In this document: positions 53,597 through 61,618 of the stretch, piece after piece | Numbering within the stretch: position 1 is the first letter of the stretch | Layout of the letters: the number at the start of each line of letters is the position of its first letter | Origin: Daphnia carinata | Lineage: Eukaryota; Arthropoda; Branchiopoda; Diplostraca; Daphniidae | Direction of reading: 5' to 3' | Assembly (NCBI RefSeq): GCF_022539665.2 | Contig: NC_081337.1 | Span: 1,898,679 to 1,962,678 of the forward strand | Length of the DNA: 64,000 bases | Notes under the pieces: model-generated | The model's database searches: none | Told to the model about the DNA's origin: nothing | The model's input: the letters and a program-made list of their open reading frames with translations, nothing else | Translations under genes and position numbers: made by a program

Positions 53597-53887
53597 TTAT
53601 TCTATGAAAGAATTTTTGGGAAGAAAACAATTACTGGTGTTTAGGGTAATACTACTGAAATGGCAAATAATGGTAGTTCTGACTTCCCAATTTTCACATG
53701 TGGTTTCAGTATTTCAGCCAGTCAGTATTTAGATCTTCATGGTGTAGGTTGTCGACGGTGCTTCGAATGTGCTTCGAATGTGCCGCGAATGTGCTGTCGA
53801 ATGTCGCTAATCATCTGTTGTTCGTGTCCGGATGTATGTTTTTATCGATTTTTTTGGTTGCAAATAATGTGTTTTATGCTTTGAAAA
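53597..53887. other. Spacer with a short 11-bp minisatellite
   Basis: No gene. At about 53758-53803 the unit GTGCTTCGAAT is repeated about four times, the last copies imperfect (GTGCCGCGAAT, GTGCTGTCGAAT). Short overlapping open frames here show no family resemblance or coding bias that I can see. Confidence 0.5.
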
Positions 53888-53996
53888 GCCCAGTTCCGTT
53901 GTCCCAGCAATGCGGATTGTTTCTAAGGAGTCGCAAACCGCCCAATGTAACAAGTGAGAAAAACATTTTCTAGGTTTTTTTTCACTACGAAACTTA
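53888..53996 (+). repeat. Direct repeat bracketing the tandem block, left copy
   Basis: Contains a 30-bp word at 53911-53940 (TGCGGATTGTTTCTAAGGAG followed by TCGCAAACCG) that recurs exactly at 55406-55435. Weaker matches lie on both sides: GCCCAGTTCC before it, and ACATTTTCTA and TTTCACTA after it. The two copies enclose the four tandem tRNA-like units, as if the block had been inserted into, or had duplicated, one parental sequence. Confidence 0.8.
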
Positions 53997-54014
53997 AAGC
54001 ACTGATAAATTTAT

Positions 54015-54335
54015 GGCAACACCCCCTAACATTGCCGTAAAATTGAGCAGACGACGATAAAATTAGATATTCGTCTGCAATTTGGACACACCTTGCTGGT
54101 TATAGATTTTATAAATACGTCATGGCTATGTGGAAGAAGATGTGGTTCAGGACATTTAGGTACGGAGTTCAACCCTCAAAGGAGACATAGTATTTCACTA
54201 TTTTTATTTATTGCAAAAATATGTTGTAGATGGTTTTTAACGGGAATTCACAAATATCTTGCATTACAGTCCTATATAAATATTGTGCCGTTTTTAAACT
54301 TAATTTGCTGTATAAGAATACTATTAATTTGCGGT
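54015..54335 (+). repeat. Tandem tRNA-like unit 1
   Basis: Starts GGCAACACCCC. A GCAGACGACGATAAAAT...TTCGTCTGCAATTTG stem-like element (about 54048-54083) is followed by a tRNA-like module (about 54121-54187) with A-box-like TGGCTATGTGG and B-box-like GGAGTTCAACCC. AT-rich sequence closes the unit. This is the most diverged of the four copies in its tRNA-like part. Confidence 0.7.
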
Positions 54336-54660
54336 GGCAACCCTGATATCAATAGTAAACAAATCTTCACTCTAAATCGTTGCAGACGACAGTAATGTTA
54401 GATTTTCGTCTGCAATTTGATCGATACTCGTTAACATTATTATTATGTATTGCTTTTCTGAGAGTTGTCATGAGGGAGTAGCGCTGTGGATAAGTACTGC
54501 GACTGGGATTCGGAGTTCTCGAGTTCAAATCTGTTTTGGGGTATTTTTTTTTACAATCTGTTAGACATTAAATTTTAAACGTATCTCAGTTATAAAAAGT
54601 TAGGATAATCGCTCTCTGTTAACTGAGGCACGATACTAATAAAATAAGATTTGTAATTTA
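54336..54660 (+). repeat. Tandem tRNA-like unit 2
   Basis: Starts within GGTGGCAACCCTGATA, then GCAGACGACAGTAATGTTAG...TTCGTCTGCAATTTGATCGATACTCG, then a tRNA-like module (about 54473-54548) with A-box-like TAGCGCTGTGGATAAGT and B-box-like CGAGTTCAAATCTG, ending in a T-run (about 54544-54552) that could stop RNA polymerase III. A- and B-box spacing is about 40 bp, as in tRNA genes. It is not foldable into a sound tRNA by eye. Confidence 0.75.
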
Positions 54661-55001
54661 TAAATGTAACAGCAAAATAGTATTCTGTTTAGCATCGTTC
54701 ATAAAGCAGATGGCGGTAAGTAACGGTTGCTTCTGAAATTTGTATCGATACTCGGCACCAAACGTTGGACTTATTGCCTGACACACACAATTTGTGGAGA
54801 GTTGGCGTTGTGGATCTATTCGGCGCTCGCAATACAAAGTACGGAAGTTCGAATCCGTCTGCAAGACATTTTTTTAAAATTTGAAATACATATTTTTATA
54901 TCCGGACGATAAATACATTTGCACAATGGTAAATTATTATTTTCTCTACATTTTATATTCTTGTAGTAAACATTTCAACAAAAATCTATTATATTTCATA
55001 A
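54661..55001 (+). repeat. Tandem tRNA-like unit 3
   Basis: AAAGCAGATGGCGGTAAG...TTTGTATCGATACTCGGC leads into a tRNA-like module (about 54797-54876) with A-box-like TGGCGTTGTGGATC and the best B-box of the set, AAGTTCGAATCCG, followed by TTTTTTT at about 54870. The TATCGATA palindrome lies at 54743-54750. The unit boundary on the left is approximate. Confidence 0.75.
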
Positions 55002-55258
55002 GGCAACACTGATTTGTATAACTAAAATCATCTGTTAAGACTTGTAAAGTAAAGCAGACGATAAAAATATTGTATTTCATGATATTTGTATCGATACTCG
55101 CCAACGAAAACCATACTTGTGCCATGTCGTTTTTTTCTTACTGATTTAGCGGTGTGGGTTAAGTGGTGCTCGTAACACGAAGCGTCGGAGTTCAAATCTA
55201 GGCAGAGGTGATAAATTTTTAAATTATTATAGTTTTTTTTATTTGCACTAGACGCCAT
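55002..55258 (+). repeat. Tandem tRNA-like unit 4
   Basis: Starts GGCAACACTGATTTG, then AAAGCAGACGATAAAAATA and TTTGTATCGATACTCGCC, then a tRNA-like module (about 55140-55217) with A-box-like TAGCGGTGTGGGTTAAG and B-box-like GGAGTTCAAATCT, then T-rich sequence. B-boxes of successive units lie about 354, 326 and 344 bp apart, which sets the unit length. Confidence 0.75.
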
Positions 55259-55387
55259 CTATTGTTAAATGGGAGATCTATTTGGAATGTATCGATACAG
55301 CGATTATCTAAAAAAGTCGACTATCTAAAAACTATCTAAAAATATCGATATATCGTTTTGAGGTTTAGATAGTCGCCAACACTACCT
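55259..55387. repeat. Short palindromic and direct repeats after the tandem units
   Basis: CTATCTAAAAA is repeated three times (55308-55342) and faces TTTAGATAGTCG at about 55363-55375, allowing a hairpin. Two TATCGATA palindromes lie at 55290-55297 and 55343-55350. No gene. Confidence 0.6.
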
Positions 55388-55470
55388 GCCCAGTTCCTGC
55401 CCAGCTGCGGATTGTTTCTAAGGAGTCGCAAACCGTGTAAAAGTACATTTTCTATTTCACTAGTGCTGGG
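55388..55470 (+). repeat. Direct repeat bracketing the tandem block, right copy
   Basis: Matches 53888-53996, including the exact 30-bp word at 55406-55435. The copy is slightly shorter in its 3' part. Confidence 0.8.
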
Positions 55471-55700
55471 CCGTACACGGACACATTGTATCAGGCTCGG
55501 AACGGATAGGCAATGGTTCGAGTGCTGGCATTGTTAATTTAAGTGTAAGGGCATTGAGACTTGTCACCTCAATGGGCACAGGTATCGGGATTGGTTTCAC
55601 AGTGTCGTCGTGAAACCAATTGTCTGACCCAGGTCAGTGGACCTTCAGTTAAATAGATATCTTAGTAGGGACGTAGGCCGACTAGGATTAGAAATATTTA
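55471..55700. other. Hairpin-rich segment
   Basis: More GC-rich than its surroundings. A perfect 11-bp inverted repeat, ATTGGTTTCAC (55590-55600) and GTGAAACCAAT (55610-55620), is separated by 9 bases. A second stem, CTGACC/GGTCAG, follows at about 55624-55637. It could specify a structured RNA or be part of a mobile element. I do not recognise the family and see no ORF. Confidence 0.55.
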
Positions 55701-55849
55701 CGATAGTTATTTAATTATATATGCAAATTATGGGTATGCTACCTAACTATACTTCACGTCACTTAATGCTTTTACTTTTTTTATTGTCTTTCTACTGAAC
55801 TTTGCTTATGTTTTACTAATTTTTTTTTTCTTCTTTTTCTTCTTTGTAG

Positions 55850-56187
55850 GTTTTGCCTGGCAATTTTTTTACAGTTTACTCAGGCCGGTTTAACGTTTTT
55901 TTATTTCTTAAGTTCTTTTTTTGCCTTTTTCATTAATTTTATTTTTCTTTTTTCATCGGGAGCTCTGATTAACGAATTTTTAAACCCTTCTTCCGGACAA
56001 TTAAAAGCTTTTGCTTTCTCTTATCACTCGTTGGGTAAATGGTTGGAAGGATTTAAACATGCAAGGTAAATTCATTTATAGTTATATGGTGTACATTGGT
56101 ATAATTATTGCAATTTTATTTTTTTTTAGAACAATCATCTTCTCGGGAATTGTGGCCACGAACCAAAACCATCAATCGGCACATTAG
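55850..56187 (+). pseudogene. Two-exon gene fragment of unknown identity
   Basis: A pyrimidine-rich tract ends in TAG at 55847-55849 (acceptor). The following exon ends CATGCAAG with donor GTAAAT at 56066, and a 64-bp intron closes with a long T-run and TAG at 56127-56129. Across this junction one frame stays open from about 55953: SSGALINEFLNPSSGQLKAF, later SLGKWLEGFKHAR, then TIIFSGIVATNQNHQSAH and TAG at 56185-56187. The last codons lie in the right arm of the inverted repeat, antisense to the mini-gene, so the end of this frame may be accidental. No family is recognised. It is probably a fragment of a mobile-element or captured gene. Confidence 0.35.
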
Positions 56188-56732
56188 TCGTCGCTTGCAC
56201 AACAAGTATTATCGTAATAATTCAAGCATAATGTATTACATTACATATTACATTAAAATAAAAAAGTCAATTGAGATTATGTAAGTTTATTTATAAAGTA
56301 TGTTAATTTGTAAACATTCGTCAAATAAAATACATGTTACAAACAAACAAATGTTAATCAATTATAGACATATCTAGTTCATCATTAATATTATTTATAG
56401 CAACATTAAGGGCATGTGAGGAAACAATAGCGGGAAAAGATGATCTAAGCTCTAAAACTATTTCTTCTAGTAGATCCATTGTAGATAGCTGAAAAAACAA
56501 TGATTAGTTATAGGGAAACTTTTCTTTCTTGTAAATTTAGAAAACATACCTAATTATTTTGATAGCGCGCCCAAAGCTGGAGCAGTACGGAATTCTTTCT
56601 ATTCGCCGCCGGCAACCATCTTCAACTTCCTCGGCTTTAGCACCCATAAATCTTCTTCGTCAATTTTATTTCAATGTCAATATAAATATTAACTTAATCC
56701 TTTGGCATACGTCACTTGATGAGTAATGCTAT
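56150..56732 (-). repeat. Long inverted repeat, right arm (interrupted)
   Basis: Reverse complement of 52899-53496 with few differences. The match runs to the T at 56732 and stops exactly where the LTR begins (TGTGACGG at 56733). The outer part of this arm should therefore continue beyond the far LTR of that element, outside the window. Confidence 0.93.
56286..56646 (-). CDS. Small spliced mini-gene with 41-codon ORF (right copy)
   Basis: Second copy of the mini-gene, on the minus strand. The ORF runs from ATG 56477-56479 to TAA 56354-56356 and is identical to the left copy over all 126 bases. The intron (56489-56549) is also 61 bp with GTATGT and TTTTTTCAG ends, but carries two substitutions, and the first exon also differs slightly. 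AATAAA lies at 56286-56291. Function unknown. The identity of the ORF against small changes nearby may be chance over so short a stretch. Confidence 0.4.
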
Positions 56733-57128
56733 TGTGACGGGGAATTATGGGGACGCCGAGGTTAGGGAGTAAGATTACTTGAGACGATGTTTAGAGGAGA
56801 ACTGAGTGTATTTCGAAGGAACAATCTAAGACACTTTCTAGAGAAGACTGAACCCCGAACCTACTTAGGCTCGGGGTATTTAAAGGCAAGGGTCACCCTG
56901 TTACCGGGTGACGCCGGAAGAGTCTAGGGAAAGATGGTCATCTCGATAACACCTAAATGACCGCTACGAGCGTTCTAACCCTTTTCTAGGGTAAAGTAGA
57001 AAGTTTATACGGAAGGAGTAGTTAAGATGGTCAAGTAGATAACTCTACTTGACCTTACAGTCCAGGATGGGAGGAGAGTTTCACGTGAAACCCATTAACA
57101 CGTGTGTGTCCCTGGATTCCACGTGACA
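56733..57128 (-). repeat. 3' LTR of the envelope-bearing gypsy element
   Basis: 396 bp; in its own orientation it runs from TGTCACG to GTCACA. The edge at 56733 is fixed by loss of the inverted-repeat match. The LTR is unusually rich in perfect inverted repeats: GGTCAAGTAGA/TCTACTTGACC (57029-57039 and 57044-57054), GTCACCC/GGGTGAC (56892-56898 and 56906-56912), and CCCCGA-CCTA/TAGG-TCGGGG (56853-56876). Confidence 0.9.
56846..56884 (-). promoter_or_regulatory. Probable LTR core promoter (TATA and Inr)
   Basis: On the minus strand TTTAAATA (56884-56877) is followed by TCAGTC (56851-56846), the arthropod initiator. The A of the initiator lies 35 bases from the first T of the TATA-like box, close to the usual 30-base spacing. 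A 6+4-bp inverted repeat fills the space between them. This is inference from motif and spacing only. Confidence 0.5.
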
Positions 57129-57140
57129 GATCCCCCCCAC
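57129..57140 (-). other. Polypurine tract
   Basis: The minus strand reads GTGGGGGGGATC immediately before the LTR, the expected position for priming of plus-strand DNA. Confidence 0.85.
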
Positions 57141-57182
57141 GAAGAGGCCATCGACCCGATGGGCCAATTCAACACTAACGAA

Positions 57183-57981
57183 TCAGTTATCTTCCTCCCG
57201 TGTCGGCGGTCCAGTAGGCCGCACGGGATGATAATCGGCGATTTCGTAAACTCCGTTGCTTTGGCGAAGATGATTCCTCATCCGGCGGGACAGGAGCAGC
57301 GTGAAGACAGTAAGCCCACCTAAAGCGAGGGTTAAGAGAGTAAACGCTACCACCCATTCATAAGGGTAGGCGCATTGATGGGTGGCCGTTGGACTGGAAG
57401 AGTCCAGCAAACGCACAATTTGGTCATGCGTCATAGATGCTTTCACTTCTACAGCTGCCTGTTGTAACAATAATTCACTCATGCGAGTTAAATGAGAAGT
57501 GTTGGTAACCGGGAATGGGATTACGGTTGCGGCTTTATTATACGTGATATTGGGACGAAAGTCTGGTAGGTTCGGAATTGGGAGTGCGATAGCTGTGGAC
57601 ACCGTGGAACCTTCCAAACTGGCTGGAAAAATCCAGTGATCGGTTCTGGCCGTGCAACCCGAGGGAACCTCGAAATATCCAATAGAAGGTAACTGTAGTC
57701 TTTGTGGGGGAGGCCGTTTGTTATCCGGTGGGCAGGAGAACACCACACTATGAGGGTTTACGGCCGAAAAAGCCCATTGGTTTTGGCCTAAATATGCCAC
57801 TTCCGGGCCATTCCACTGTACAAATTGAGTTAGACAGTAAGAACCAATTTGTGACACGTCATTCGTAAATAAGGCAACGGCACAGGATGTACGGGCCCCT
57901 CGTTTGGAGAATCCAGTATGGAAAGCGCAAAGTTGTTTGTCAAGTTGACGGCAATTTAAAATTTCTATATTGGAAAGTCAA
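57183..57981 (-). pseudogene. Envelope C-terminal part with transmembrane anchor, out of frame
   Basis: Continues the envelope in another phase after a frameshift near 57970; the frame is open from about 57981. Several cysteines suited to an extracellular domain are followed by possible N-glycosylation sites (NITY, NTSH), then a hydrophobic anchor at about residues 168-189 counted from 57857 (VVAFTLLTLALGGLTVFTLL). A basic stop-transfer SRRMRN and a cytoplasmic tail of about 30 residues close the frame. The layout is that of the C-terminal half of an F-like class I fusion glycoprotein. A single-base indel would explain the break. Confidence 0.85.
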
Positions 57982-60175
57982 TGAATGTATCAAGATCTGG
58001 CGCCACAGCCAAAAAGTCTGGAATGTTGGTAAAACGCACCCCGTGTGAACCGTTTTTTGTTGGTTTGGGAAGAGAAACGATCTGAAACAGATTGAAGTGT
58101 TGAGCATGGTCATATATAGGAATATCAATGAACAGGCAAAAATGATTATTAACGACTGCAACTGACACTCGTGCTTCGCGATAGATAACCCATAAATCTT
58201 CGGATGGAATCGCCCAGCCCAATGGGAGGTTAATATTGATGTCCGCTATTACCATTTGAAGCATCGTTGGTGGAAATATTTGTGGCGAGAGTCGTCCATT
58301 GGCTAAAGCAGCTAATCCGATTTCCCATGACTCAATCTGTTGCTGTAACCACCCTAAAATGTGTTCCATGGTTGTAAATGTCGCGTCTAATTCTGCGAAG
58401 TATTGCGTTTGTTGTACATGCATCAATTCATAAGACTTAATGTAGTCCATGATGTAATCTACTCTTTGTGTTAAAATCTCTGACTGATGTTGTAGCTCTG
58501 TCAGAAGGGCCAAATTGGATCGTGTGATTTGTAGAGTCTCGTTGATAATTGACGCATGTTGATCCAGCAGGTGTATTACGGCTTTATCCGACTTCGACAA
58601 AGCTTCGATGCGAGAATTGAGGTCTTGGAGATCTGCTTGAGTCGATACTCCAAATAGCCATTTCAATGTAGTACCTCCTAGGTCCAGGATACCCTGTTTT
58701 GGCCGCCGTGCCCCCGATAATGTGAGAGCACATGTTGCGAGGCGAGTCTTAGAATCATTCAATGTCCGTTCCATTAATCGTACCTGGTTATCAATTTTGT
58801 TGGCAGCCGTAAAGCTGATGGTGTCCCTCCAGGCTGTACGCGCGTCGTCTTTTTCAAATTTGATGCCATCCATGTGATGAGCATGTGCTACTCGAGAGAG
58901 TTTCGCCAGATGGTCTTCTACTGCTGCAATTGCTGTTTCGGCGTCGTGAAGCAGGACGTCCGTAACTACCGTCCAGGAAGATTCGCTGATAGAAATGCTA
59001 GGCTGTTCTTTAAAGATTACCGTATCCCGGATTATAATGCCGTCTTTCGACGGCAGCGCGTTACCAATCCCCAGTAACAGGAGATAGATGAGACCGGCCA
59101 TGAAAAAATTAGGTTTGCGCCGAATACGTGGGGGCAAATCAATTGGGTTGCCTCGGTTGTTTATTGTTGTTTGTTTGGTTATTTGCATTGGCGGTTGGGA
59201 CGACCTAGCTTCTGTAATTTCCACAGTAGCTTCGGGAGCAACATCTAACGAGCGCGATTGGGGAGGCAGAGAATGAAGTTGTCTTCGTTCCGTCACCTCT
59301 TGGTCTGGTAGAGGAAGTTTGTGTGACGCGGAAAGAGTGGGTGGATTCGGCTCGACAATACGTTCGACGAACATTTTCATGCACCCTACATGTACAATAT
59401 CCGTTTTTTTCTTGCTATGTTGTAGCTGCACTTCATAGTTTACCGGAGTTGTTTGTCGTAGCACAATGTAAGGACCAATCCAGCGATGGAGTAATTTTTC
59501 TGATCTTCCATTTTTGCGGATAGGCTTGTAAATTAGAACTAAATCCCCCTTTTGGAAGTTGAGGTTGCTATGTCGGGCATCATACCCTTTCTTCTGATTT
59601 TCTTGTACGTGTTGTATTCGACGCCGAACTATTTGTCTTGCATTTTGGAGGTCCAACAATAATTGTTCAGCGTATGGCAACACTTCCTGTGATTCCGGTA
59701 CCCAGACCTGCGGGCATGTACCTACTAGCAAATCGATTGGGAGTACTGGCTCTCGCCCATAAAGCAGAAAAAATGGGGAAAACCCAGTCGAATCTTGTTG
59801 TGAAGTGTTATATGCAAAACAAATTTGATTTAGTTGTGCATCCCAGTTCTTTTGGTCTTCGGAAATATACATAGAAATCATGGTTGCCAGTGTGTGGTTC
59901 ATCCTTTCAACCTGGCCGTTTGATTGTGGATGGTAGCTAGATGTCGTTTTGTGTTTAATCCCTAAGGTACGTAGAACGGTTTGTGTGATATCAGCCATAA
60001 AACACTTTCCTCGATCTGATATGAGTTTTTCCGGCATCCCGTGACGCAACACAATTTGTTCCACCAAGAATTTTGCTACCACATCCGCTTTCCCTGAAGG
60101 CAATGGTGAAAGTTCGACCCATTTAGTGAGGTAATCAACCGCTACAATGATCATTTTATTCCCGGTGTGGGACAT
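57965..60175 (-). pseudogene. Integrase core fused in frame to F-like envelope N-terminal part
   Basis: 736 codons. Residues 1 to about 280 are gypsy integrase with the complete catalytic triad D14 (VAVDYLTKW), D54 (LISDRGKC) and E90 (NGQVERMN), a DX35E spacing, followed by the C-terminal domain (FQKGDLVLIYKPIRKNGRSE...GPYIVL). Without a stop the frame enters env: a signal peptide at about M359 (MAGLIYLLLLGIGNALPS), an ectodomain, a basic RRPK at 490-493 followed by a hydrophobic GILDLGGTTLKWLFG stretch placed like a cleavage site and fusion peptide, then heptad-like helices. In related elements env is made from a spliced RNA; here pol and env share one phase. The frame ends at TAG 57965-57967, a frameshift artefact. 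The family assignment (baculovirus F-like) rests on layout and motifs. Confidence 0.88.
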
Positions 60176-60295
60176 GGTGAACGGCCTAGTAGATCAATCC
60201 CCATGTTTTGAAATGGGCGAGACACTCGAATGCACTGTAATAATCCTGCTGGCTTGATTTTTGGACTTTTTCGGGATTGGCAAAGCTTGCAAGAT
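60176..60295 (-). pseudogene. Remnant of integrase N-terminal zinc domain
   Basis: Between the RNase H end and the integrase core only the cysteine half of the zinc finger can be found (SCKLCQSRKSP), in a phase different from both neighbours, followed by sequence typical of the linker to the core (FQNMGIDLLG). The histidine half, normally some 40-60 residues upstream, is absent: RNase H tail sequence runs almost directly into the cysteines. This implies an internal deletion plus two frameshifts, one near 60295 and one near 60185. Confidence 0.75.
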
Positions 60296-61618
60296 TTATC
60301 CACTCCATTCCATTGCCTTCAAGCAAAATCGTCTACCCACCGATCGGTTATTCTCCAGTTTTGTAATAATCGATCTCCACAAATGGTTGTCCCTTTGTTT
60401 CGCAGTCAACTCGTCCCAGTCTTCGTTCGTGAATAATTCGTTGTTTGCGTAACTCAGAGTTCCAATTGTAACGCATCTTTCTTCGTTGTTTGTATCCGCG
60501 GAATTGAGCGGAAAACGTGAGAGGCAGTCTGCATTAGTGTGTAATTTCCCACTGCGGTATCGAATTTCTACTTCATATTCTAACAGACAAAGGCTCCAAC
60601 GTGCCAATCGACCGGCCAAATCTTTCTTCGTGCGCAACCAGCAAAGAGCCTCGTGGTCCGTGATGATGATGATCTTACACCCCCATATGAAACCTCGGAA
60701 TTTCTGCAAGGCCCAAATAAGCGCTAAGCACTCCTTTTCTGTTATGGAGTAGTTTAGTTCGGCTTTTGAGAGCAGCCGACTGGCATACGCCAAAGGAAAT
60801 TCTTTTCCATCCTTTGATTGTGACAAAACAGCCCCGATGCCATAGCCGCAAGCATCTGACATTATAATCATTGGGGATTCGTAGTCTGGATGTGCCAATA
60901 TGGGTGCTGATGTCAATGCTTTTTTGAGAGTCGTAAAGCTGTTTCGTTGTTCATTTTCCCAGAGGAATGCTGCCCCTTTCTTAGTCAGAGCCGTCAAAGG
61001 CTGAGCGATTTTTGCAAATCCTGCTATATGTCGTCGGTAGTACGAGCATAATCCCAAAAAGCTTTGCACCTGTTTGATTTTGTTACTTGTAGTTTTCCCT
61101 TGATTACATTCCGGGAAATCCCGAACCGCTACTATTTTGTCCGGATCGGGCGCAATGCCTTGTTTTGACACTATGTGTCCTAAAACTTTAAGCGTAGTCA
61201 TGGCAAACTGACATTTAGATCCTTTTAATTTTAATCCTGCTTTGCCTAGGCAGGCTAGAACCGAATTAAGGCGAAGTAGATGGGTTTCATAGGTAGGGGC
61301 ATAAACCACCACGTCATCCAAATATACCAAACATGACGACCATCGCAGACCGCCTAATATAATGTCCATTGCCCGTTGAAAGGAACTCGGACCATTTGAG
61401 AGACCAAAAGGCAGTACCTTGAAGTGATATAGTCCATCCGCTGTAATGAAGGCTGTTTTTTCTCGATCCTCTTTACGCAATGGAGGCTGATGGTACCCCG
61501 ACTGGAGATCCATTATTGAAAAATATTCGGCGCCTTCCAGCTTGCTTAAAATATCCGAAATACGTGGTAACGGGTAAACATCCCTAACTGTGACCTCATT
61601 TAAACCGCGGTAGTCCAC
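60296..61618 (-). pseudogene. Gypsy reverse transcriptase and RNase H
   Basis: 440 codons picking up RT just inside its N-terminus: MDYRGLNEVTVRDVYPLPRI, SIMDLQSGYHQPPL, LPFGLSNGPSSFQRAMD, catalytic YLDD at residues 99-102, thumb (LGHIVSKQGIAPDPDKI) and QSFLGLCSYYRRHI. RNase H follows with MSDACGYGIGAVL, TEKECLALIWAL, ITDHEAL and NADCLSRF, so all four catalytic acids look present. The start of RT lies in the upstream ORF in another phase; the two overlap at 61600-61618 just past an A-run. It ends at TAA 60296-60298 where the integrase has been damaged. Confidence 0.93.

Noticed and set aside
53535..54395. Open frames of 65-100 codons on the plus strand
   Set aside because: They overlap each other in different phases, cross repeat boundaries and tRNA-like units, and show no domains or splice support.
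54473..54876. Functional tRNA genes
   Set aside because: A- and B-box-like sequences are present but the acceptor and T-arm stems do not pair by eye, and no clear anticodon arm can be assigned. They are treated as tRNA-derived repeats.
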